Position numbers and translations under genes: made by a program. A stretch of DNA of 64,000 bases from Hydractinia symbiolongicarpus (taxonomy: Eukaryota; Cnidaria; Hydrozoa; Anthoathecata; Hydractiniidae): contig NC_079888.1 of assembly GCF_029227915.1 (NCBI RefSeq), positions 9,841,001-9,905,000 on the forward strand, written 5' to 3'. Shown one piece after another: positions 10,501-23,100 of this stretch (position 1 is the first letter of the stretch; each line of letters begins with the position of its first letter). The notes under the pieces were generated by a model. The model ran no database searches. It saw only the letters and a list, made by a program, of their open reading frames with translations, and was not told the origin of the DNA.

Positions 10501-11169
10501 TCTTATATAATAATACGCTGAAATATGCATGTCTCATACGTTAAATTTTCTGTCGTTACGGCGCAACGTCAATATCTTATATGAAATTAGTAAAGCCATT
10601 ACAGTGTACCTAAAATTTTGAGGGCAAATAACTTGAAAGCGGGATGGTGACGGAATGATTTTTCACCGTGTGGGTAACTACGGACCACCTAGAACCGATT
10701 TGGGTAATTTTCTCAAACCTGGGTCCTCAAATCCCTTTCGGAATGGACGGGTTAATGACGTCATCAAAAACCTTTAAACCCTAATATCTCTGCAACCGTT
10801 TGTCAAAAGTACAAGGCTGATAAAAAAAGTGTATAGGATATACACTTTTTTTATCAGCCTTTCATGATCTACACGATGAAGAAATTAGACATATAAAATT
10901 CTGGAAAAAAGTTTTGTGTGTTTTTGCGGGTCTTTGCTGACGTCAGCAAAATTTTCAAACCCTTATATTTCCTTATACGTTCGTCGAAAACCCATGATCC
11001 TACAGATCTTTCTTATCAGAACCTCTACACATAATAGGCAACGAATAAACTAAACTTCCCTAAATTTTTTTTGTACCTGCACTGCTGACGTGAGCAAAAA
11101 ATCTAAAACAACATATTTTTTTATTGTCCGTCTGCCTAAGTGGAATTCTCCACGGGCCTTTTTGACTAG
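10501..11169 (+). mobile_element. Non-autonomous Helitron-like element, copy C
   Basis: It begins TCTTATATAATAATACGC immediately after copy B and ends gtggaattctccac...CTAG at 11166-11169, followed by T. It contains a perfect 23-bp-arm palindrome at 10813-10861 that A and B lack. Confidence 0.8.
10813..10861. repeat. Perfect inverted repeat, 23-bp arms, 3-base loop
   Basis: The left arm runs aaggctgataaaaaaagtg... (10813-10835), spacer gga, and the exact reverse complement follows (10839-10861). It sits where sibling copies have an unpaired 'tacattttcttcatcagc' type segment. Confidence 0.95.
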
Positions 11170-12655
11170 TGACATTAATAAAAGGTTATAAATAAAAAAA
11201 AAGAATTAAAAAAATATTAAAAGGTACCTAACTGCATTTAGCATATGAATTTTTATGTAGTTAGCTAAAAACTGCATTAGGCTACTCTCACTTTTTATGC
11301 AGAGATAGCTATAAAGAGCTAGCCACAATCGAAACATAAAAATAAATATACCAAACTGAATAAAAACATCAAAAGAATGGGAATAAATAAGGCTAGGTAT
11401 AGCTTCCTAGCAGAATGCTGCCTTGAAATCTACGTTCCTAGCTAAATTCTAAAAATTGGTTTGTTTAAGATTTATACATTGCAAGACAAAGTGACGATAT
11501 ATTCAGCTTAACATGTTATAACATCAAAATAAATATTCCTATAGATACAAAGTATTTAAAAAAAAAGGTCAAAAGGAGACTTGAAACCGGACAACACCTT
11601 CAAAGTAAAATGGCCTCCGAGCATGTTTTCGTTGTTTATCCGGTTCTGGCGTGATTCCGAAATTATTCAAAAATTAAGCTGCTTCCAATCGAAAAACGGA
11701 GGTCCGTAAATATCGGGGCCCGCGATAATTTCCGAAAAAAGTTGCGTGCAACCATTTTGAGCACACATAATACGGCTATTATTATAGAGATTCTCGGTAT
11801 TGGAAAGATTGTATTTTGTTGTCTAAGACAACTGCAGCCTTACAAAATGTAGTTATTTTTATGGAGTTAATAACTTCAGGTAAAATATATTGAGAGGGTG
11901 AAGTCAGAAAATAACATCATCTTTCGGTGCATCTTTTTTTTTAACAAACTTTTTAAATTTATTTTTGTAAATTTACTTAATAAAGCAGTCCACTCCTGGT
12001 AACTAACATACCACAATAAAATAATATCACGAAATACTTTCTAATACTTCCTAATTTGAACCTTAGGTAATTCAAACAATTCTTTTCTCCAGCCATAATA
12101 GATATATTTTTTTAATTAACGTTTTTAAGCACCAAGAATTTTATTGTTATTATTATTACTATTATTATTTTTTAATCACGTAATAATCATATTTTGTTCT
12201 TAATTTCAAAATTCCGTTAAGTCAAATCACCCCCGCCCCCCTTCTAGCCTCCTAAAATATCAAGTTACCAAGAATAAATTGCATAGTTACAATGTCAAAA
12301 TCAAGTAATTATAATAAAGTAAATACATAAGTATTTACAAATGCTAGTTAAAATAAAGTTCACAAAAGGAGAGAAATAATTTTCCCTTTCGTCACTTTTG
12401 TCCAACAAAGTTTATAATTTACAGAAACAAATTGTGAACTTCTTTCTTGTTGCATTTAATAGTGCAGAAATTACTTAACACGACAGCTATACCACAAAAA
12501 CACAACACATAACTTTAACCTTTATCAAAACTTTGGAAACCGATGTAAGAGTAATAATTTCCTTAGTGGAATTTACAACAACAAAAGAAAAATGTAGAAC
12601 AAAAAATTAGAAATCGAAATTTAATATAACATTGACCTTACTCAGGCCGAGGTTA
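11170..12655. other. No gene recognised; AT-rich, one GC-richer block
   Basis: Mostly AT-rich sequence downstream of the nine-exon gene. The block 11600-11800 is richer in G+C (tccgagcatgttttcg, cggggcccgcgata) and may be an old element, but no frame longer than a few dozen codons or terminal repeat supports it. Confidence 0.4.
12615..12625 (-). terminator. Possible polyadenylation signal ATTAAA
   Basis: ATTAAA on the minus strand lies about 35 bases after the TAG stop of the nine-exon gene. It is the common variant of AATAAA; the 3' end itself is not determined. Confidence 0.35.
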
Positions 12656-12658
12656 TAG

Positions 12659-12759
12659 CTAGTTATGCTTCTGATCTGGTTTTGGTGGAGAAACTTCCAC
12701 GATTTCTACAGGCGCATATTTATCTTTAACTTCCTTGCTTGTTTTTTCTTTCACCGAGT
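12659..12759 (-). CDS. Exon 9 (terminal) of the PAN-EGF-FN2-LamG gene
   Basis: The acceptor TTTGTTTTTAG is followed by 32 codons and a stop, encoding a hydrophilic tail (SVKEKTSKEVKDKYAP ... PPKPDQKHN). The phase matches exon 8 exactly (G|AC). It is separated from exon 8 by a 3.9-kb intron holding two SINEs and a MITE. Confidence 0.8.
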
Positions 12760-15700
12760 CTAAAAACAAAAACAAAAGGTTGCCCGCTTTTCTTAACGAT
12801 ATGCTTATAAGAATATTAGCCTGGATTTTACTTAAATAGATTCACATCTCGGGCTAATTTTTACTTAAAAATGAGAATAAAACAAGATTCCAAGATTTTT
12901 GTTTTACAACTATGATATGTAAAACGTAGGCATCGACTTTTCGTGTATATTTACCACTTTTTGTCAAGGCGAAATCTTTTTGTCGGCTCCCCTTTTTCAC
13001 AGTAACGTGATTCTTTTCAGTATTGTTCAATATAGCATGTATTAACAGAAATGATAACAAATATGGCTACCCCATTGCAGCGAAATTGTTTTTAATGTTG
13101 TTGTAGGCGATCAAGATTACATCCCGTGTTTTTGTTAAGTTTCATCCTTCTTTCAAAACTTTTCTAGCTATGCCTATACTGATACTTTGGGGGGTTCGTG
13201 ATTAATTAGTCAGAGAGATGTGAATGGAAAGAAAGCATTTACTTTAAATGACATGAATTTATAAAAACATAACGCTCATTAAGATGTAAAAATGTTACGA
13301 GTCTATATCTTTAAATTCATTTTTCTTTGTTAACTTTTAGTATAACTTGTTTCTCTATGTTGTTTTCTGCTATCAATACCACGCATCACGCAACTAATTA
13401 ATATACTCGAAAAGTGTAGAAAACCATCCAAAAAGTACTACATTGCAAATAATAAATAAAACTGTATTGTCAGTCCTAGTAATTTTGTATAGTTAAAAAT
13501 ATAAAGGAACTAAGTAAGTAATAAACAGAAGTTGTACGTAGGGATTCAATGATAACGGTTTGCAATTCTTCCCCTTTGTCGGTATCTAAGTTACATTACC
13601 CGCTAGAGATACGTATAGGATTGCTCTAACTTCCTCGTCTGCCATCCAAGTCGATTAGCGGTCAGTAAGTGGTTCCAATATGGCTCACAACGCTACATTT
13701 AAAGTGCTGGAGTGAATACTCGAACCTGCAACCTTATGATTACAAGTTGACATGGCTACCACTACACCAACTCCACCTAACCTAAGCCTTGTTTTATTTA
13801 ATTCAGATATAAGGTTCTACTCTGCTGATTACCGAAAAATTCTGGGAGTCGTTTTGACATTTTGAGTTTGATGAAATAAAGAATATATCTGCTCAAACAA
13901 AAATTTCAACTTTTGTTTAATAATCTTGTCGGGTTTATTGTATTACTAAATTTATTGAATGAAAAAGGTGCAATTTGTCTTTCCCTTCCGATGTGGCTAA
14001 ACTGTATGATTTTAATCCAATATTGGAAACTATAAAGGTGATAAACTTAAAATTCAGCTAATCTTTCCAGGAATGCGTTAGAACCAATAAATTAATTGAA
14101 ATTAGACTGTGCTTACTTAAAAAGAAAAAGTTTTAGATGCAGTAGTTATTTTGGAACTGGTTATCCACAGGTTGATTTTGTAGATTCCACAGTAAATTCT
14201 GGCAGATTTTATGACATTTATTGCTTGTTTTTTTGCATTTTTCACCTCAGGTGTAAATGAATTGTACAGATTGTGGATCATGCTCCTTTACTTAGAACTT
14301 TAGAAAGTAATGAATCAAGTATATGCTAAATGCTGATGCAAGTTCAGAAAAGAGAGAGAATATGTAGTTGTCAACTGGAAAATCCGCTAATTAAAAAGGT
14401 CGTATATTACAGAAGAAGATACATGTAGTTGCTGAAGTTAGAAATCACCATCTTGGTAAATTATGTTTTTGATTGGATAAGCAACCAATCAAATCATTTT
14501 CACTTAAAAAATTACAGATGTTATAATATCAAACCTGTTTCTAATAATGTTACCAGAGTTTTTAATATGGTGCCCCAGAGATTGCAGTGTAACCTGAAGT
14601 AACGTTTTTCAACAATTATTATAGTCAACTATTCATGACTTTTCCGATGACTAGTCCGGATTAAGCCAATGTCTAAAGTCAATCACTTCAATGTATATTT
14701 ATTTACCGAATTTGCCGAATTTACTGTATGAATTAATACACCTGTCCCGATTCTTTGATGCACAGCTGCTATTTGTCGACTTTCTTAAACAGAATGAATC
14801 TTCACATTCACATTCATACAGCAAAGGAATGCGATTTTGTGATTGACCTCTGCTTGAAACCGAGACATATTAGTAAAAGTCAAAAATTAAGAACACTTTG
14901 ACCGTAACAATAATACCACCAAAACAAAATATTCACATGTCGGATTAAGTTAAAACTTTTTACACACACCAATTTAATGATGCTGAATATGATCTTAAAG
15001 TCAAAACATCAAACTTATAAAAAATGAAAAACATGTAACTCGGGAAACGTGTATTTGTAGTAGATTTCTAGTAGAAATTTTGTGAGCCCTTAAGAGAGGT
15101 ATAAAATGAAAAAAAAGAATACTATCAAGTTATGCTTTTACAAAGTTCGCGAAATTTATATTGCTTATTTCGCAAAGATTATTTCTTGCTCGGGAAAATT
15201 AAAGGGGCTACGAACTGGTTAAAAGCTCACATTTCGTATATCCCGCGCACATATTAAATATCCGGCAAACGCGTTTTGCGCAATGAACAGACCAGCGCAC
15301 TTTGTTTGCTGGTTCAATATATGTTTTCGAAAAGCATATTACAAAGAAATATTTCAGCAAGACTCATTCTGGATAAAAACATGACCAAGGCTGGAGAAGA
15401 TAAAAGTTCTAGATATTAGCTATATGTTCGAGTCTGTAAATTACATACATGTCGGAAAAATAGGCATTTTTGTTTTCCGCCGACATCAGCTCGATTTTCG
15501 TGTAAGTCACTAAGTCTAAAACCAACAGCCGTTCCGTAGCCCCTTTAATTCTCCTTAGGTATTAAGAAACAAATTACCACCTTAGCTTATAAAACCACCA
15601 CCCGTGACTAATGTTACTCATTCTCCCCTATTCTACGCATGTGCTTCAAGAAATACACAAAAGTGGCGCCTAGACAGGTAAAATGGCGAATTGACAGTTA

Positions 15701-17097
15701 AATTAGCGAAATGGCAGAAACATGACGAAAGAAGCAGATTGATCGTCAAAAAACGTAGCCACATTAGACAAAAAGCAGCAGAAATACGGAAAAAAGGGAC
15801 AAAATGATAGAAAGAAAGGCAGGTTAACCAAAAGATGAAGAATCGTCAAGAAGAAGAAGAATAGACAGAAATAGTGGCAAGAAGAGTGGCAATCGACAGG
15901 AAAAGTAGCAGGAAAACGCGTATTAGAAATGACACTATTGAGTCACTGTGAACGCCTGATAAAGATTTTACTATCATTGTGCTGTTTAGTCGAAGAGATT
16001 TGAACACAGAAACCTTTTTTTATAGAGTGTGTAAAGTTTTGTGTATGGAACATATCCTTTTCACTGACAAGCACAAGGTTAATTATCGGCTTTGTTAAGA
16101 TGCTTCTACTAAAAAAGCCACGAGAGGTCTTATCGACTGGTGACCTTGCGGTGGAGCGTTTGCCTTCAGTGCGAAAGCTCTTGGGTTTAAACCCCAACCA
16201 AGTCATGCCAGAGACTATAAAAGTGTGAATCGATCCTTTCTGCTTAACGTTCAGCATGACAACAGGATTGATATCTTAGGCGGTTGTCTAGTTGAGCGAT
16301 TGCTATGCTTGCACGCCTTCCGTATCTCAAATGAGAGCTTTGAATGCACTAGGACCTCCTTGACGGGACCCTCATATATGACAGTTCCTATAGAAACTGA
16401 AGAGGCTATTCTGGGTAAATAATAGTTCTAAAAATAATAGTCATTTGTTTAGAAGGCTTCTTATGGAATTCAAAATTCCTCGAATGTTTTTGTATATAAA
16501 AAAATCCAAAAAGGTATGTATCCACTAACACTCTTCATCAATTTAACAGAGTTTACTTTTAAAAGGATGACGCAATTTAAGAACCACAATTTAATGTGGC
16601 AAGTTTTGAGAATCGTGAAATTGTCAACTCGTTCGTTACATTTGACTAACAATATCAATTACATCACTTCTTACCTGATAGATATACAGCCGCTATAGGC
16701 TGCATTTTTTCGTAGAAGTATACAAAGTCGTCAATCATGTAATAGCCAGGAACACAATAATCCAAACCGTTGTGACTAAATAATATCACTCCAGTTACAT
16801 CCCCGCTTCCTGATTGTGATACACCTAAATATGATTTTTATTTTAATAGAAACACATAAACTTCACAATGATGCAGCAATAGTGGTACTAAATTCGTTCG
16901 TTCGTTCGTTCGTTCGTTCGTTCGTTCGTTCGTTCGTTCGTTCGTTCGTTCGTTCGTTCGTTCGTTCGTTCGTTCGTTCGTTCGTTCGTTCGTTCGTTCG
17001 TTCGTTCGTTCGTTCGTTCGTTCGTTCGTTCGTTCGTTCGTTCGTTCGTTCGTTCGTTCGTTCGTTCGTTCGTTCGTTCGTTCGTTCGTTCGTTCGT

Positions 17098-17156
<59 letters not shown>

Positions 17157-20100
17157 TTCATTCATTAGTTTCTGTAAGACTTCAAATGGTTCTTCCGAAT
17201 AAACTATTTCGCAGAATCGGCCGATTTACCAAAAATCTTTTGACGTTTTAAAAACGTAGCAATCGCAAGCAGTTTCTATTCAAGCCCTCTATTGCCGATC
17301 AACAGGTTAATGCATTATTTTCAACTCTCTTATGATAATGCGAAGAGTGTCTATGTGTCTGTAACAGGCAAGGTGTCGAAAACCTATGTCTCAAATGTTA
17401 AATGAAAAATTTAAGGTCGCGACGTCAATAACACTAATTAGCTATTTAAGCTATACACAATAGAGGCAACAAGTAAACAAATTTCTTAAAAAAAAATATT
17501 TTGTCTCTTGACGGGTCAAGATGTCATCAAAATTTAAATGACTGTTCTTTTTCATTGTTATCCTGCCTAAGTGGATTTTTCCACGGGCCTCATTAACTAG
17601 TAGAATTATAAAATTAACTGTTGCTCTTTGCTTCCACTAATTACATGCATGTAGCATATTAATTTTTCAGTACTCTCATGAATTTGTTTTGCTAATTTTT
17701 CGTCGTATTTTGAATTATGTTTGTAATGTTTCAATATTTAATGCTTCAATGTTTAAAAACAAAAAAAGCTAGCTAGCTAGCTTACTTGCTCCTGATGCAA
17801 CATGGATCGAGTCAATATAAAAGTTAAGTGTTGTTCCATCAAACTGAACACCAAAATGTCTCCATTCAAGTGGATTGTAAGGTCCATGTGACGCCAACAC
17901 ATGCTTAGTCCTAGAACATACAATGGCGCATAATACATTAGTCGTTTGTGTGAGAGAAAAGTTGCAAACACCCTTTGAGAAAGTTATACTGGGAGCATTG
18001 TCTGCTACTTGTACCACTTTCTCAAAAGGTGTTTGTATTTAGTACTCCGTACCTACTAAATGCAGTCGATGTCCTATTTTTTGGCACACAAATTCAAATC
18101 ATTATTAATACTAATATAAAATATTAATATTAATGCGGCTACTAACTACACTCATTTCGCAGGCATAAACGGGAAGTTGCTGGCTCAAAATATCATTTAG
18201 CGCCTGCTAATCGGATATTAATAAGATTTGGAGCCTGCTGAGCAATGCATTGACTTCCCTGATCGAATACTGAACTTTGCAGAACAAAAAGGTAAACAAA
18301 AGAACATAAAAAACGAAGCAAAAAAGACGGGCAAAGAAATTTATTACTTTGCGGTGATTCTGTCAATCAAGAATCTAATCTTGAAAAGAGCGAAGACAAA
18401 ATTGTAATAAAAGAAATTACAGAACGCCCCAGAAATACACAAGCTGGCTTTTCTAAAGTTTTTAAAAGTGGGTTGAATTAAGAAATACCTCTGTAGATTT
18501 TAAACCTTTATTATTGGATTGAGTTTGTAAATCGTGATTAAAAGAGTGAAAAGTAAAAATGGATAGATTTTTTTTTTTGATATTGGTAACAATAGTAAAA
18601 ATGTTTATTTACTCGGGCGTTGTTGTCATTTGGCACTCTTGGATTGTAATTTACCGCCCTCCAGTGTCATTTATGCCTTTTGCTTTGCATCGGGCATAAA
18701 TGAGACTGTCGGACGGTTAATCGTAAGAAAAAATGAAACAAAGAATGAAAATACTCTAATATATAGTAGGCTTACACTGTTTGATACTCTATTGTCCAAT
18801 TTCTTGTTTGATAATCGAACCATAGTGTGGGCCCGACATCCTAAACAATTTGCTGACTTATAACAAAACATCAGAAACTTTTAAACGAAAAAATTACTGT
18901 ATTTCTTTGTATGAATTACTAATCAGTTTGATGCCTTCTATGTTACGATACTTACAGGCTGATGTAGAACAGTTGTTCGTTGAGCAGTACTATTGGCAGC
19001 GGTTTGCACTTCGAGATCTTTCAGTAACAACTTGGCCCACAAAGCCAATGTTAGTTCTGAACATGCGTCAGGATTACTGAAATAAATGAAAAACAATTCA
19101 GCAAATCATACTAGCTTTAAAACCACCTTGCAGAACCACATGTTGGTATTAGAATAAGCACAAACTAAGTAATCTCTTAGTGGTTTCGTAACGACTGGAA
19201 CAGAAAATGCCGTCTGGTGACCTATTGGTAGGTTACCAACTTTCGATGCGAAATTAGTAAAATGGTTTTCTTGATTGGAACTGTCAATAAGAATATTAGG
19301 ATTTTTGTTAACACAATTGTTTGTTAAGACATCATCTTAATTAAACAAAAGAAAACCTGTTGTTGGAAAATGTTATGCTGACATAAATTTAGTGCCTTGA
19401 AAATAGAAATTGTTAAATTTTTTAGAGTACAGGAAAGAAAAATAAACAAAGGTTTAAAAATTAAATTCCCTTACAGATAGCATTCCTGCATTTTAGTAGT
19501 TGCAGAAAGTACTGACAATGCCGCTCCTCCAGATACCTGCAAAACATTTCCTGGCCGTTCAGGGACAGACACGATTTTAGAATATGCCGTAATAGTGGCT
19601 TGAGCTACTGCATCAGTTCCAATATTCTGAATGTTTGTTATGTCGTCAAACGTAAATTTCCAGGTGGGTAAAGCCTCTAAAAATTAATATGATATCATAT
19701 ATTATATAATGTCAATACTATATTGAACCTATGGAACCTGCAACAACTCTAACAACAATACGTTCTACAGAAACGTATTATTTCTTATTTATCTCTGAAA
19801 ATTGTTCAATAGCTGCAAGAACAGCATTGAAGTCATCGCTATAAATAAAAGCTTTCACTTCAGCCTGCTAGCTTCGGCAACCTTAATAATTTCATCATCG
19901 CGCGGTGAAACAATGCAAACGTAAATAATGACTATTCTTAAAGTGCTTACTGAATTATATTTTAAGGTGGCTCTAGTATAACAACTTGACTTAAGAATGC
20001 TTAGAGAATTAGAAAAATGTGTAGAATAAAATATGTTAAAAATTAAAGTCTGTCATGGAGTAAGTTTGACTAAAATTCTCAAACCGTACAAAAAAAAATA

Positions 20101-23100
20101 TAAAAAAAAATTGTGTCTGTTATAACAATTGTCTGCCATGAAAGTCTCAACAAAAAACCGTAGTTGAAACAAAAAGTGAGTGACTATTATATTGATATGA
20201 ACTGTTTTTATGGTAGCTACCAGTTTAATAATTGGCTTTTCAAACCTGTCATAAAATCCTCTCAAAATAGGCGGTAAACCAATCAATCTATCGCATTTTG
20301 GTATATAACTTAAACAGTGTTTACGAAGACTATTAAGGGTTTAAATAGTGCGGGCAGTTTAAGAGCTTAAATTTATAAATTAATAATATCAAAAACAACT
20401 GATTTTTTAACATATTCATATCATTATGCGATAGTATACGGAAGCGTTAAATTCACGACAACTTAATTAGTTTGTTGTCATGATGATCCGTTGGTGGACA
20501 AAATAAAGCTGTCTTGACGTTTACACTAGCCAAAAAGGCCAAAGAACAAATGCGGTTTAAGCGCAGTCTGGCGTGTTTTTGTTACTTGTCCTACAACATT
20601 TTAAGCAAGCAAAGCGATATAAAATTTAGCGTTAAGGAGCTAAAGAGGGAAACCCGTGGACTCGTTTTTCTGCAAATTGACGCGTAATTTATGAGCACTT
20701 CCGTTTTAAGAATCTTGATTAGCGTAACGGTTGACTAAGAAAAACCCATTTAAGTTCAAGACTTTAGTACCTAAGTTCTATGCAAAGAAAATTTAATTTT
20801 AAAAGAACATTATGGGTTTCCTTCTTTAGGTACTTAAAGCTAAATTTTATTTAGCCGCGCTTGCTTAATATGTCACGATAAAAGAAAGAAAAATTTTATG
20901 CCTGGATTGGAAGACGTTAAATACAGTAAAGTTGGTTAGAAAGATACTTAAAAGAGGAAAAATGGTTGCTAAGGATGTCCCTATGCAGTTAATTTAGCAG
21001 TTGGTCACAAAATGCATCATTTAAATTTAGTTGCACCATGGCTTCACGATAAATGTTGCGTATGACAGTTGGAATAAAAAAAGTCACAAAATTTTATTAA
21101 AGTAACTTTACAGTTTCACTAATTCAACATAACCATTCCATTATTTTTTACAGTGTTTCGACATCTCTCTTAACCCAATAAATGACCATATTTAAGTGGG
21201 AAAAATTACCTAAACAACAATGCTTACCAAACGAACAAAATCCAAATACACTAGAGTCTGCAGTTGTGCCACACCACGCCCTAACTGCAGTGAGACTTGG
21301 AGGAGCATCAAAGGTGCAATCTTTGTACTCCTTTCCTCCATAACTGAATGGGTAATGGCAGTAGTCTATGGTGAGTCCGGTTGTCGTGCCTCCAAATGCA
21401 AACGGTCTTCCTAAATTAAAAACAAATAAAAATTGTACGAACAAACGTCATATTTATCAAAATGCTGTTTTAAAACATACATGCTGTTTTGCTATATGCC
21501 TACGTAAAAGCAATACGAATAAATACATATATTTGGCCGATAATAACCGTAGTTAAGTCAAAATGTGAATACTAATGTTGCACCATTGAAAAATTATATT
21601 ACACCATGCAATCATAAAGGAACTTACTCTCTTCACAGAAATCTCCCCAGTGTGACATTGGACATTCACAAGTAAATGAATCGTTGTTATACCCTGGTAA
21701 ACACGTGCCGTTATTTTTACACAGCCTTTCGTCGCAACCAGTATTCTAAAGAAGGCACGAATGATGTTTCATAACCAAGTTTATTTATTTATTTTTTGAT
21801 TGAAAAATTTATACAACTTCTAAATCGATGAACATCAAAGAGCTTTTTAAAGCGAAAATACTTTTTAAACAACAACTATTCAAAAAATAAAAAAGAATTT
21901 GCGTTCGTCTAAGACACATTTTGTACCATTGATTTTTTAAAGTATAGCTAACAAATTCACAGGTTGTTGTTTCTATAAAATGTATTAGCTATTAGACTTC
22001 CTAAAATATGTAGAAGTTGTTTTTGAAGATTATTTGGGGGTTATTCTGTTGTTTTTTCTTGCATTTGCAATTCTAAAATTAATAAAAATATGGCATTATA
22101 GCGCCTTTAAATAATTTCCTTTTTCTTTGTTGAGAGTAGTAGATTTATTGCACATAATTTCAATAGTTGCGTTACGTATTGTACAGATGTAACCACGATC
22201 CGTAATCTATTGCGACTCCAAAAGGTAATTTAGGTGTTATTAAAACAAACATGTTAACTATTAATATACTTTTCCTATAACTTATTGTAACCGACTGGTA
22301 GCCTTGTGGTAGAGCATTTGCTTCCAGTGCGGGAGGTCTTGGGTTCAAACCCTGGCCGAGTCATGGCAGAGACTATAAAAGTGTGAATCTATCCTTTCTG
22401 CTTAGCACTCAGCATGAGAATAGGTTTGATATCTTAGGTGGTTGTCTAGTTAAGCGATTAATGTGCTTGCACGAGTGTTGTAGCTAAAATGAGAGCTTTA
22501 AATGCACTAAGACCCCCTTCGCAGGAGCCTCGTTGATAGCAGTACCGTAAAGGAACTGAAGAGGCTATCTTGGGTAAATAAATAATTTCAAAAATGTATT
22601 CAAGATTTTGCATACAATATTTTGTAGGAGTTAAGCTTGGTTTCCACTAGGGACTAAGGTGAGATAACATAAATGACTTTTTGATCATGATTTCTTACTT
22701 GATTTCAGTCCACAGTGAAAACATATTTAATTTGTGTTATGTCAAACTCACCCTCTTCTTAATTCATGAAATAACATGGACTTGCCATCAACTGTTTTTT
22801 GATACCAAGTTCACGTTTATTTCATGAAATAAGGAAACATCAAAGTAATACCGATATTTTCATGCAATTGTGAGTTGCAAAACATGCAGTGTGAGAATTT
22901 GTGAGATAAAAACGTTTCAAAAATACTTTCGATCCATAAAAGAAATTTTATGGATCGTTTTTTCTCTCTATAATTTAATAAATCATTTGAAACATGGTTT
23001 CTAACTCATCAAAATTTAGAAAAGAAAATGGCACTCTTCTTATTTCAATTTTTTGAAAATGATATCGTTTTTTCTATCCACTTTGTTTTTAATAAGAGGA

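Noticed and set aside
15943-16257. 104-codon minus-strand frame
   Set aside because: It runs across the antisense of a tRNA-SINE and has no family match or splice context.
16816-17202. 128-codon open frame of RSFV and LFIY repeats
   Set aside because: It is a translation of the (TTCG)n(TTTA)n microsatellite.
20053-20286. 77-codon minus-strand frame as an extra exon of the nine-exon gene
   Set aside because: Exons 4 and 5 already join in phase; the frame is AT-driven and lacks splice sites.
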